From contig OZ038434.1 in assembly GCA_964036275.1 (NCBI GenBank), forward strand, positions 22,557,879-22,621,878: a DNA stretch of 64,000 nucleotides. The letters are read 5' to 3'. Positions 56,323 to 64,000 of this stretch are shown here, piece by piece (within the stretch, counting starts at the first letter, position 1; every line of letters starts with the position of its first letter). The DNA comes from Litoditis marina (lineage: Eukaryota > Nematoda > Chromadorea > Rhabditida > Rhabditidae). Made by a program: the position numbers and the translations under genes. The notes beneath the pieces were generated by a model that worked only from the letters and a program-made list of their open reading frames with translations, made no database searches and had not been told where the DNA came from.

Positions 56323-57658
56323 ATGCAGTTCGTAATAGATGACAAGAGTAAACAAACCATTCTTCCCGAGCTCGATCTACAATCGATGCCCGCTTCCCAA
56401 GTAGGGGTTCTCAATAGTCGCTGGACCCGTATCAACCTAAAAAATACTCTAACTCCTGGTAGTAATGGGACCGTTTGAATTTCAGCTAGCCAGTAATTCA
56501 AAATCCTATATCAACCTGAAACGTTCATGGCTAGTTTGGAATTTTCATATAACTGATGCGAACAATGCAAGAATTCCAGCAATCGACCCATTGACCAATC
56601 TACCAAATAGTATTTACGCTCCTATTCAAGGTATAGCTGGTGCCATAGCCAAACAGTACGTTTTACACATCAACTCACAAATTGTAGAATCCAGTAGTGT
56701 AAACGCTGCCTATCGCTATTTCATTGAAAACGAACTAGGACTTAGTACAGAGGTTAAAAACAATGGTCTCACTGTCGCGGGGTATCGTTCTGATACAAAC
56801 TACAACGATCAAACATCGCCCGGTCATATTGCAAGACATGCGATGGTGATTGGCGGAAAGAAATGTCAGGTTGCCTGTAGATTGCCATTAGATCTAGCTT
56901 CTCAGAGCAAACTACTGCTAAACTTTTTGGATGTGAGACTAACCTTGTACACCAACAGCTCCGAGTTTCTTCTCGAAGAATATCAAGCTCTACCGGAGGG
57001 GCTCAAACTACATATTGATGATGCGTTTATTTTGCTGAACGAGTACGATTTGGATGATGGCTATATTAACTCAATTGAAAAATATTTACTACAAAATCGT
57101 ATACAATACCCTCTCAACTCGGTCCAAATGCGTTCAATATTCATTGCGGAGGGACGTATGGATTCTCCACAGTTTGTGGCGTTTTCTACACATGCACCAA
57201 AACGTCTCACAATCGGACTTGTGTCCGCCAATGCTTTCAACGGTACCACAACACACTCTCCGTTCAATTTTCAGAATTTCAACCTGTCCAACCTATCTGC
57301 CGAAATATCGGGGCTATCGTTCCCGGGGAGACCTTGGAATTTGAACTACACTGACGGAAACTATGTACAAGCATACATTTCGACACTCGAGGCTCTTGGA
57401 TTTGCTCGTAGCAACGAAACCAATGGAATTTCAATGCAAAAATTTGCAAATGGCTGGACCATATACTCGATTGAGCTGAGTCCTACTGTACACGATCCGG
57501 ACCTTTTCGATTTGATAAAACAAGGCAATGTCAGTATTCGAATGGAGTTTCAGAGAGCAATTCCTGCAGGAGGTGTATACGCGGTTATTCTAGGTGAATT
57601 CGACTCGATTTTATCTCTTGACGCTGCTCGAAACCCACATATTGATTCAATTTTGTAA
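56323..57658 (+). CDS. Maverick/Polinton major capsid protein (double jelly roll), frame break near the start
   Basis: The main ORF from 56465 encodes 397 residues of beta-rich sequence typical of Polinton capsid proteins, including GPFEFQL near the start, RSWLVWNFHI, and a long region ending in VILGEFDSIL. The first ~46 codons, from the ATG at 56323, are in another frame, which closes just past the start of the main ORF (around 56455-56475). In this family the block before GPFEF is normally part of the same protein, so a one-base change, real or from assembly, probably splits the gene; use of the internal ATG at 56465 would lose the amino end. It should build the pseudohexameric capsomers. 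Confidence 0.87.
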
Positions 57659-57690
57659 ACATTTTTCATTGATTGTATAATAAACAGATA

Positions 57691-58890
57691 TCACGACAAA
57701 TTCTTCACATGTAATGTTAATACAATACTACCCCAGCTAAAATCTATGTGTTTTCCCTGCTCCGATAAAATATCAATGCGAATGGCATCCACAGTTTCAA
57801 ACATTACAGGAAGATAGCGTACGGGGAAAAATGCATGTCTTATTATACTACCATAATCGCCGCTCACGGGACACCACTGTACGAGATTGGCACGTGTATT
57901 ACCAACAATTGAAGGAGTTACTATATCGGCATAAATATAAACGATTGATTGCTGATTAAAGTGTGCTAGTCTATGTGTAGCAGCTACACTACCATGAAAC
58001 GTGTCATATGTAAAACCTAGAAAGAATGCCAAGTCCTTATCTAAAACAACACTTGCAACATCGGGGTTTGAAATTTGTATACGGAAATGTTGTGTATTAG
58101 AGTCAAAAGTAAAAAATACATTAACATCATTTGGGTATGGAGGTTTCATTGGTTCAGTTTCGGTTACTATTTCAGTATTTGCGTCATCGTGGGAGCCTTC
58201 CGTACTGCCCGGTGGTGCAGCTGTAGTTTGGTTGTCGTTGGAGTCATCACTAGTTTGCTCGGTGCTGCCAGCTGCAGCAGTAGTGTTGCCAGCTGGCGTG
58301 TTGTTACTGGAGACAGTGCTAGTGTGCTCTGTATTACCAGCTGGTGCACCTGTACTTTGATTCTTATCGGCGACAGTGTCATCCTGTTTTGTATTGCCAG
58401 CTGGTACACTTGTAGTTTGATGTTCGTTGGCGACAGCACTGGTCTGTTCTGTAGGGGCAGTACCCGTTTTTTCAGTATTGCCAGCTGGCGCAGTCGATTC
58501 AACTTCTTCACTGAAAGACGTCTCTTGTACACTATTTTCAGAGACAGCAGCTCTTTTTGATACTACCCCACTACTAGTCTCAAGTGCACGTTTAGAACGT
58601 CTTTTACCAGAAGTGTTTAGTAATGTTACCAACTGCTCTCCAGATTCATAATGGCCTCTAGGTAATGTAACAGTTCTTGAGGCATGCTCCTTAAAGTTCA
58701 CAGTGTACCAGCCACCATTCGACAAGTTCTGCATAGACCGTGGGAATATTATTTCAGTTACCCCTACAACGTGTTTCCCCTTTTTAAGGTTCAAACTACT
58801 TGGAAGTCTGGTTGTGAAACTAGAGAGAGAGTTATTTGGGTCAGAATTTACACTAGCTATGAGTGTAATATAAGTATCGTCCGTCATCAC
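57691..58890 (-). CDS. Maverick minor capsid (penton) protein with a mucin-like insertion
   Basis: 399 residues from an ATG. Residues 1-96 and about 250-399 read as the two halves of a single-jelly-roll penton protein (PSSLNLKKGKHVVGVTEIIF; later NVFFTFDSNTQHFRI and LAFFLGFTYDTFHG), as in other Polintons. Between them lie ~150 residues of Thr/Ser/Asn/Pro-rich sequence with imperfect ~20-residue repeats containing PAGNT (near 134, 163, 183 and 199) and a basic cluster KRRSKR at 96-101. Such an insert is expected in a surface loop and would be heavily O- and N-glycosylated if it entered the secretory pathway. Convergent with the capsid gene (32 bp between stops). Confidence 0.85.
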   Translation of the reverse strand: MMTDDTYITLIASVNSDPNNSLSSFTTRLPSSLNLKKGKHVVGVTEIIFPRSMQNLSNGGWYTVNFKEHASRTVTLPRGHYESGEQLVTLLNTSGKRRSKRALETSSGVVSKRAAVSENSVQETSFSEEVESTAPAGNTEKTGTAPTEQTSAVANEHQTTSVPAGNTKQDDTVADKNQSTGAPAGNTEHTSTVSSNNTPAGNTTAAAGSTEQTSDDSNDNQTTAAPPGSTEGSHDDANTEIVTETEPMKPPYPNDVNVFFTFDSNTQHFRIQISNPDVASVVLDKDLAFFLGFTYDTFHGSVAATHRLAHFNQQSIVYIYADIVTPSIVGNTRANLVQWCPVSGDYGSIIRHAFFPVRYLPVMFETVDAIRIDILSEQGKHIDFSWGSIVLTLHVKNLS

Positions 58891-58952
58891 AACCGTTCGG
58901 AACTAGGACACTAGTAATACTAATTCATTTTCACTTTTGTACAGACCCGAAG

Positions 58953-59582
58953 ATGGTCTTTCAATTCGAGCTCCCCTGTCAAATTTGTGTCGTGGGTTCT
59001 TCATCGTCGGGAAAATCTACACTTGTCAGACATATTGTACAGAATAGGGACACATTTTTCAAAGAGAAAATCAATTCTGTATTCTGGTTCTACGGTATCG
59101 AAAATGATGGGATCCCAAAAGGAGACAATATATTTGCCTATCAGGGTGTTCCAGATATGGGATTGATCAAGTCGCAGAAAGGGAAACGATCCATACTAGT
59201 TTTAGACGATCTACAGTCTACCATGAACAGCTCAGCTCAGAACAAGAAACTACTTAACGATCTATTATGTTTGTATGCCCATCATATGGGACTAGCCCTA
59301 ATTACCATGTTTCATAATGTATTCGACGTTAGTAGAACCGCCCGCCTCAATGCCAACTATTTCATTCTTTTACGCACCAACTCGGACAAACTACAAATAA
59401 AGAATTTAATGATGCAGTTATTCGCGGAGAAATGGAAAGCAGCAGTTGAGGCGTATGAAGATGCCATGAAAGAACCTTATAATCACCTAGTAATTAATAA
59501 TCATGTACATTGCGACAAAAAGCATCGCTTACTTAGCTCAATTACTGATGAAAATCCCATTGTATATGTGGCTAGAAACTAG
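58953..59582 (+). CDS. Maverick/Polinton genome-packaging ATPase (A32-like)
   Basis: 209 residues from an ATG. Walker A GSSSSGKST is at 15-23 and Walker B ILVLDDLQ at 81-88. The downstream LALITMFHN and FILLRTNSDK blocks match the FtsK/HerA-type packaging ATPases of Polintons and adenovirus-like lineages. It would drive DNA into the capsid. The frame is intact. It is divergent from the penton gene, 62 bp away. The decayed copy at 1627-2110 is its paralogue. Confidence 0.93.
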   Translation: MVFQFELPCQICVVGSSSSGKSTLVRHIVQNRDTFFKEKINSVFWFYGIENDGIPKGDNIFAYQGVPDMGLIKSQKGKRSILVLDDLQSTMNSSAQNKKLLNDLLCLYAHHMGLALITMFHNVFDVSRTARLNANYFILLRTNSDKLQIKNLMMQLFAEKWKAAVEAYEDAMKEPYNHLVINNHVHCDKKHRLLSSITDENPIVYVARN

Positions 59583-59769
59583 TCCGTTAGCGACTATCGC
59601 TAATGTATTTAGTGACTGTCGCTAATAAATTAGTGTACATCGCTATTTTCACATCGAATACCACTAATAAATCAGTCTACTGTGCTATTTTTCTATTGAA
59701 TACGCTCCATATCTCTCTATATATATATATAAAGTAGTCTCGCGGGTGTGCATTAGATGCAGAATCTGC

Positions 59770-60075
59770 ATGACGTACGGTCGTATAAGGACACACACGG
59801 CATTTTTACTTCAAATTCTAAAAAATACCTCAGTCTTGTCTGGTGCGTCTACTAAGGAAATTGGTCTTTTGGTGGAAATTATATACAATATTTTAAAAAA
59901 TACATGTGTGCTTCTTACTGACATTGAAAAAAGAGTCCTTCAAAGGCGTCTGCCGCTTTTAGAATCCATTTCACGTACACGTCAGCCAGAGGAAGCACGA
60001 AATCTCCTGAAAAAACTTGACAAGACGGGGTTCAAGGCAATAATCAAACCTGTTTTAGCTCTTCACAAGTTGTAA
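59770..60075 (+). CDS. Maverick conserved ~100-aa protein
   Basis: First ATG at 59770; 101 residues, mostly helical and basic: RIRTHTAFL, EIGLLVEIIYNILKN, then RVLQRRLPLLESI and a LLKKLDKTG block. Same gene, same position, as 983-1285. Found in many Polintons as far as I know, function unknown. Its stop codon overlaps the next ATG (TAATG), suggesting coupled translation or a shared transcript. An AT-rich TATATATATATAAA stretch at about 59720 could be its promoter. Confidence 0.75.
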   Translation: MTYGRIRTHTAFLLQILKNTSVLSGASTKEIGLLVEIIYNILKNTCVLLTDIEKRVLQRRLPLLESISRTRQPEEARNLLKKLDKTGFKAIIKPVLALHKL

Positions 60076-60748
60076 TGTTGCTCAATCACAAGTTTAGGCT
60101 TGTACCATTTTCTACGCCTGATGAAACTCCAAATATGGATAGTGTAAAGACCAAACTCTTTGATATTTTGAACGATAAGAGCAAGAGTCAAAGTGAAAAA
60201 ACTGCCCTATATGCGGACTTGCTGGCTAGAGTACAAAACTATCGCAATGAAATTGATGTAACCCCTAGTGTGCAAGTTGAACCAACTCCAAAAAAGGACA
60301 TCAAACACCCCCTAGCTACAGCGGCGGCGAAAAAAATCTCGAAAACAGTACGGCAAACCGAAAAGGAGGAAATGGTGATTGATGGACGTACCATACCCGG
60401 TACCAACTTGAATGATGTTTTAGAGTATGCGTTCAGTAACACTAAAATTAAAAAGATACGCCTCTGGGGTACGAGGAGTTTTATGAGCACGTAAAAAATC
60501 GAACACGTGTCAGGGAACCGTTTTTCACTACCCCAGCAAGGACTCCTCAGAACAATAGACAACCTACACCGAGACGAATAGCTCAAAATACAAATTCACC
60601 GTCCTCTAGCACTCCGGTCAGAGTAGGCCGTATCCGGAAGCCAAATCCCGTCTGGAGCCCTGTGAAGAGAAGAATTGGAAGGAGAGGTGGTCAAGCAGGA
60701 ACCGGAAATCATGTGAAACGACTAAGAGTATCTCTCTGGCGATTGTAA
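60075..60748 (+). CDS. Maverick conserved virion-type protein, frame break near 60460
   Basis: The ORF 60075-60494 encodes a helical start (ALYADLLARVQNYRNEID), a basic linker and EMVIDGRTIPGTNLNDVLEY. Just before its stop the reading continues in another frame, from about 60470 to 60748, with EEFYEHVKNRTR and a very basic, Pro/Arg-rich tail (RIRKPNPVWSPVKRRIGRRG). The break is at a short G run near 60461-60465. The basic tail suggests DNA or RNA binding; the true function is unknown. The counterpart at 486-914 lacks a clear tail. Confidence 0.65.
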
Positions 60749-60777
60749 TTTTTCCGAATAAATATTCATTGTACAAT

Positions 60778-61813
60778 ATGGAGAAACTATTGACAGACGC
60801 ATATTCTAATCCGAAAAACCCTGCGTGTTTTTCTTCTGTGCGAAATTTGAAAAGCGCTGTGAAAAAGGCAAAAATCGCGGAAGTACAGAAATTTTTAAGT
60901 GGTGTACCAACCTACACATTACATAAACCAGTTGTTCAACGTTTCAAAAGACGGAAAACACTTGGGGCCGGGCGTTATTTCACGCTACAGGCTGATCTAT
61001 GTGATTATACCAAATATTCAAAGGAGAATGACAATTACAAGTTCATTCTTACAATTATTGATGTCTACTCTCGAATGCTATTTGCCCGTCCTCTGAAGAC
61101 TAAATCTGCTAAAGAGGTTTGCATAGCTCTCGAGGATGTTTTTGACAAGGAAAAGGTTAATTGTGTTTATATTTATACTGACCAAGGTAAGGAGTTTCAC
61201 AATGCAGTAGTTAAGAAAATGCTACGCGCACGTGGTATTCGCCTAGTTTTCCAAAATCTAATTTGAAATGCGCCATGGTAGAACGTGCAAACAGGACTCT
61301 GAAGGGAAGACTGGAAAAGTTTATGTATCACAACTCTATTCGCCGGTATGTTGATGTTTTACAGGATATTACGAGTGCTATTAACCATAGTATCAACCGT
61401 AGTATCAAGAAACGACCGGTGGACGTTACTACAACTGAGGTACCGGAGACTGTCCAAAGTACAAGCAAACCGTGTCGTTACTCAACTGGAGATTTGGTAC
61501 GTATATCTACGGCTCGCACTACTTTCCAGAAAGGATATGAGAAGGGTTGGAGTGAAGAAGAATTTGTGATAACCAAGTGTATTTCTGGTTCCCCACCAAC
61601 GTACTGTTTAAAGGATGCAAATTCGGAGGAGATTCAAGGGAATTTTACGAACGTGAACTAGCTCTATGTACTAACACTGAAAAAGTTTATAAGATTGAGA
61701 AAATATTGAAAAAACGTACTTATCGTGGGGTTAGACAGGTTTTAGTGAGATGGTTAGGTCATAACGCTTCATTCGATTCATGGGAAAACGAAAGTAGTAT
61801 AATTCATTTATGA
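60778..61813 (+). pseudogene. Maverick/Polinton chromodomain integrase with two frame breaks
   Basis: Three overlapping ORFs (60778-61266, 61263-61661, 61577-61813) form one integrase. The first has a GRYFTLQADLCDY block and two catalytic aspartates (IDVYSRML, YTDQGKEF). The second has the catalytic Glu (VERANRT) and an SH3-like region. The third ends with a chromodomain (KVYKIEKILKKRTY, then VRWLGH, FDSWENE). Breaks lie near 61255 (TTTT/AAAA context) and near 61640 (GGGAATTTT). It would join element ends to the target, with the chromodomain perhaps steering to methylated histone marks. If the breaks are real the copy cannot integrate by itself. Confidence 0.9.
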
Positions 61814-61824
61814 AATGTCAACAA

Positions 61825-61846
61825 CAACAACAACAACAACAGTGGA
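61825..61846. repeat. CAA microsatellite
   Basis: Seven CAA units just after the integrase stop. Confidence 0.9.
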
Positions 61847-61959
61847 GTACAATGTGTAAAGGTTAACTCAATTTCCAGTACAATGTTTTTATGTTGTTAT
61901 TATATTTGTATGTGATTTCATCTTTTTGCTATTGTGAGTAATGTATAAATAAATCTCAA

Positions 61960-62319
61960 CTACAATCTGGGACTCTTAAATCTGGCAAGTCTGTTTCTCT
62001 GAGCACATTCAGAGCACATTCTGAATGAGTATGTGTCTTCATACTGCTTGAAGCTACCACGGCAGCAGTTGTCTAATATAACAATTAAAAAAGGCATACC
62101 ATATAGCAATTGATTCCTTGTGAGCGAACTGTAGACGGGCTTCTTGGGCAGATCCTTGGGCTCCGTCTGTTTCTGGAACGGCGGGGGTGGTCCTGCGGGA
62201 GGGCTGGGCGATAGGGCTTCAGGTGCTGCAAAGAAGTTCTTCTGAGGTGATACCGGCTCTTTGAAGAACATGTTGGTGGGCTCAGGAGCGTACAGCATCT
62301 TGGCATATGTTTCGGCCAT
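61960..62319 (-). CDS. Maverick right-end protein, Pro-rich with carboxyl Cys motif, unknown
   Basis: From the ATG at 62319, 119 residues: PEMAETYAKMLYAPEPTN, then a Pro-rich centre (PSPPAGPPPPF), then NCCRGSF and RMCSECAQRNR, which could bind zinc. A 27-bp GTATGC...ATTAG stretch inside is in frame and too short to be a normal intron. The open frame runs upstream on a GTG to 62352. Not recognised. Confidence 0.5.
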   Translation of the reverse strand: MAETYAKMLYAPEPTNMFFKEPVSPQKNFFAAPEALSPSPPAGPPPPFQKQTEPKDLPKKPVYSSLTRNQLLYGMPFLIVILDNCCRGSFKQYEDTYSFRMCSECAQRNRLARFKSPRL

Positions 62320-62597
62320 TTCGGGGGTGATACCACTAACTATCTCTACCACCTATTTATAATACTTTCGAAGGTCACTGACGTCACTTTTCACATTCTT
62401 GACATTCCTCACTTTCGAAATGTCCTTGACGGCATTCCTTGGTCTGAACAGTCATCGCTTATTTTTTCATTAACATCTGTATTTTTTCGAAAAATTACGA
62501 GACAGCTTGATATACGCATGAAACAAAACATCAAATATGCAAAATTCAAAAGAACCTGTACTCTCTGCGGAAAAATGAGCGGGGTTGGACGTTACCT

Positions 62598-63137
62598 TCA
62601 GACTTCATCGAGAAAATCCGCGTTAACGGCCTCTGCGACATCCTGTTTTGAGTTGTTGTAAATGTACATTTCAAAAGTAAAATTGGTATCAATATCAATG
62701 GACTGGTTAGAGCTCATCATTTTGGAAATCTGGTTAACAACAGCTGCTCCATTCAAGATGGCATGAGTTCTGAATGGTAGATAGAATCCCTTTTCTTCTC
62801 TAAATCCCGGGTGCTTCAAAATTAAGCAGAATTTTGTATTTTCAATATCGCGGTTGGCTTTTTTGAGTACTTTCAGTATGTAATAGTCGAAAAATTCGGC
62901 AACTATATTCAACGGTCCGGCTGTGCTTTGAAAGTTTTTGAACGATAGTCGATGTATTACCACTTTTGTAAGCTTTTTAGCAATTCCTACCTCGTGTATG
63001 TAGCAGTAGTCTTCAGAACGATCCTTAAGTTCTTGTAGCTGGTCCTGAGATGATTTCGCCGAAAGATGATCAGGGTTTTCATCTTCTGAATCACTTTGGT
63101 AGTTTTCAGCAATTAGACGGAGGCCGTCAGACTTCAT
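62598..63137 (-). CDS. Maverick right-end 179-aa protein, unknown
   Basis: ATG at 63137. An acidic, Ser-rich amino end (SDSEDENPD) is followed by a mixed alpha/beta region with VVIHRLSFKNFQ, FCLILKHPGF and IDIDTNFTFEMYIYNN. No signal peptide or helix long enough for a membrane. It lies between two other minus-strand genes, likely one transcription direction from the right end. I do not recognise a family; it may be a Polinton-specific structural or regulatory protein. Confidence 0.6.
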   Translation of the reverse strand: MKSDGLRLIAENYQSDSEDENPDHLSAKSSQDQLQELKDRSEDYCYIHEVGIAKKLTKVVIHRLSFKNFQSTAGPLNIVAEFFDYYILKVLKKANRDIENTKFCLILKHPGFREEKGFYLPFRTHAILNGAAVVNQISKMMSSNQSIDIDTNFTFEMYIYNNSKQDVAEAVNADFLDEV

Positions 63138-63310
63138 TATCTGATGCTAACTGAGAGTATTGACCAATTTTGACACCTTTTCTAGAGTTATTTCAGGAAT
63201 GTATACCGTTTGAACTGTTGCTTTCATTTGACCTTGGCGCTACTCGCGACTGATTGATGAGTACATGACAGAAGAAGTGAAAAAATGTGCTTTATTCATA
63301 TAATAGACAC

Positions 63311-63727
63311 TCAATAATAATAACAATATGTAATAAACTTAGCATCGTATCCCAATTCGAAAGATTCTGGTTCAATTCTGGCCCTCCCATATGTACCACG
63401 TTTCATCCTCGATGGAGTTTCCGTCTGCTCGTCCTTGATATCCGTTTTCTGTACTTTTTGAACTTGTTCCTTGTCCTCCTTCACCACCATTTTTTTGAAT
63501 TTCTGGTTTCCAATACCAGCTGCCTCAATAATTTTGGGGGGTTCCCCTTTCATTCTCTGGATAAATGACGGGTGATCTTTGAAACGCTCTAAGAATTCTT
63601 CACGGGATAGATTTAGTTCTTGAATTTCAACCCCGGGGTGCTTGTTTTGATCGTGGGACACCTTTCGCTGGCGAGACGATAGAAATTTGTCACAAATTGT
63701 GCAGTAAGAGCTAGAGAGAGAACTCAT
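63311..63727 (-). CDS. Maverick right-end zinc-finger protein
   Basis: From the ATG at 63727, 138 residues. Near the start CTICDKFL...SHDQNKH gives a C-x2-C...H-x5-H zinc finger. The rest is charged, with Lys/Glu-rich, possibly coiled-coil sequence (KFKKMVVKEDKEQVQKVQK) and an RMKRGTYGRARIEPESFELG carboxyl block. It is the first gene inside the right terminal repeat, so it may be an early regulator; this is inference. Confidence 0.6.
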   Translation of the reverse strand: MSSLSSSYCTICDKFLSSRQRKVSHDQNKHPGVEIQELNLSREEFLERFKDHPSFIQRMKGEPPKIIEAAGIGNQKFKKMVVKEDKEQVQKVQKTDIKDEQTETPSRMKRGTYGRARIEPESFELGYDAKFITYCYYY

Positions 63728-63816
63728 TATCAACCGCACGCTACCCTATCAAAACGTAAACTAACTTCAAACTACAATTATCGTGTGTTTAATGTCTGCT
63801 TCCCTCTGTCTCTCTG

Positions 63817-64000
63817 TTGTCTCAACTCTCTTGCTCTTCTCTTTCATGCGCTAGTGAAAGTTTTTATCTACCACGCAGATCAGCTAGACGACCATTGTAG
63901 ACAGCGTAAATAGTGCATGACTATTTATGAGGGACTGACTAAAAAATGGTCACTTGTGAGAGTTAAATTAGGGTCGTGGTGAGTTGATTTGGATACTTGA
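63817..64000 (-). mobile_element. Maverick/Polinton right terminal inverted repeat (cut by window end)
   Basis: Reverse complement of 49401-49590 with few differences, including CATGCGCTAGTGAAAGTTTT and TGACTAAAAAATGGTCACTT. The last base of the window is still inside the repeat, so the target-site duplication and the host gene continuation are not visible. Confidence 0.93.

Noticed and set aside
58001..58560. Plus-strand ORFs of 119 and 161 residues opposite the penton gene
   Set aside because: They are antisense shadows of the Thr/Ser-rich repeat codons of the penton insertion.
62070..62110. 27-bp intron within the Pro-rich right-end gene
   Set aside because: Below the usual minimum nematode intron length, and the reading frame stays open through it.

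Overview
The window looks like nuclear DNA of a rhabditid nematode, most likely Caenorhabditis or a close relative. It carries a nematode-only MSP-domain sperm protein gene. It also carries intron-rich genes with TTTCAG acceptors and GTAAGT/GTGAGT donors, an eIF4E-transporter (ifet-1-like) gene, and many small inverted-repeat elements. The assembly has one 200-N gap (40515-40714). Several one-base frame breaks lie beside short homopolymer runs in host and mobile genes alike, so consensus error is a real possibility alongside true decay.

Left part (1-34 kb). The first 2.1 kb is a decayed Maverick/Polinton fragment on the minus strand (ATPase, two small conserved genes, integrase) that runs off the window edge. 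Next come an unrecognised minus-strand multi-exon gene (about 6.57-10.77 kb), the ifet-1-like gene (about 11.6-17.6 kb, plus), an MSP-domain exon (20.6-20.95 kb) and a repeat-rich zone (17.9-34 kb). That zone holds an 805-bp GC-rich TIR element, a 205-bp MITE, a 40-bp perfect palindrome, a 19-copy ~158-bp palindrome-bearing satellite, a truncated LINE, two LTR-like segments, a pair of ~250-bp inverted repeats 10 kb apart, and a 5' fragment of an SLC35B1/hut-1-like transporter gene.

Middle (34-49.3 kb). There is a hexapeptide-repeat ORF, a two-exon EGF/transmembrane/tail fragment, and a Ty3/Gypsy-type retroelement on the minus strand. In that element a membrane-anchored envelope-like segment lies upstream of, and fused to, the protease. 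At least 17 exons of a large laminin-G/EGF (Crumbs-like) extracellular gene follow, with three copies of a tRNA-related SINE-like repeat in its introns.

Right (49.4-64 kb). A nearly complete Maverick/Polinton virus-like transposon with ~190-bp terminal inverted repeats sits immediately downstream of the last visible EGF exon, so it has apparently inserted into that gene. It encodes protein-primed DNA polymerase B, adenain-like protease, a basic core/minor protein, major and minor capsid proteins, packaging ATPase, a chromodomain integrase (broken by frame shifts) and two small conserved proteins. Its less familiar genes are a short membrane protein at the left end, a six-exon acidic/proline-rich gene, and three minus-strand genes at the right end, one with a zinc finger. 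Together these genes specify a self-synthesising, potentially particle-forming element: polymerase and integrase for replication and insertion; ATPase, protease and capsid proteins for packaging.
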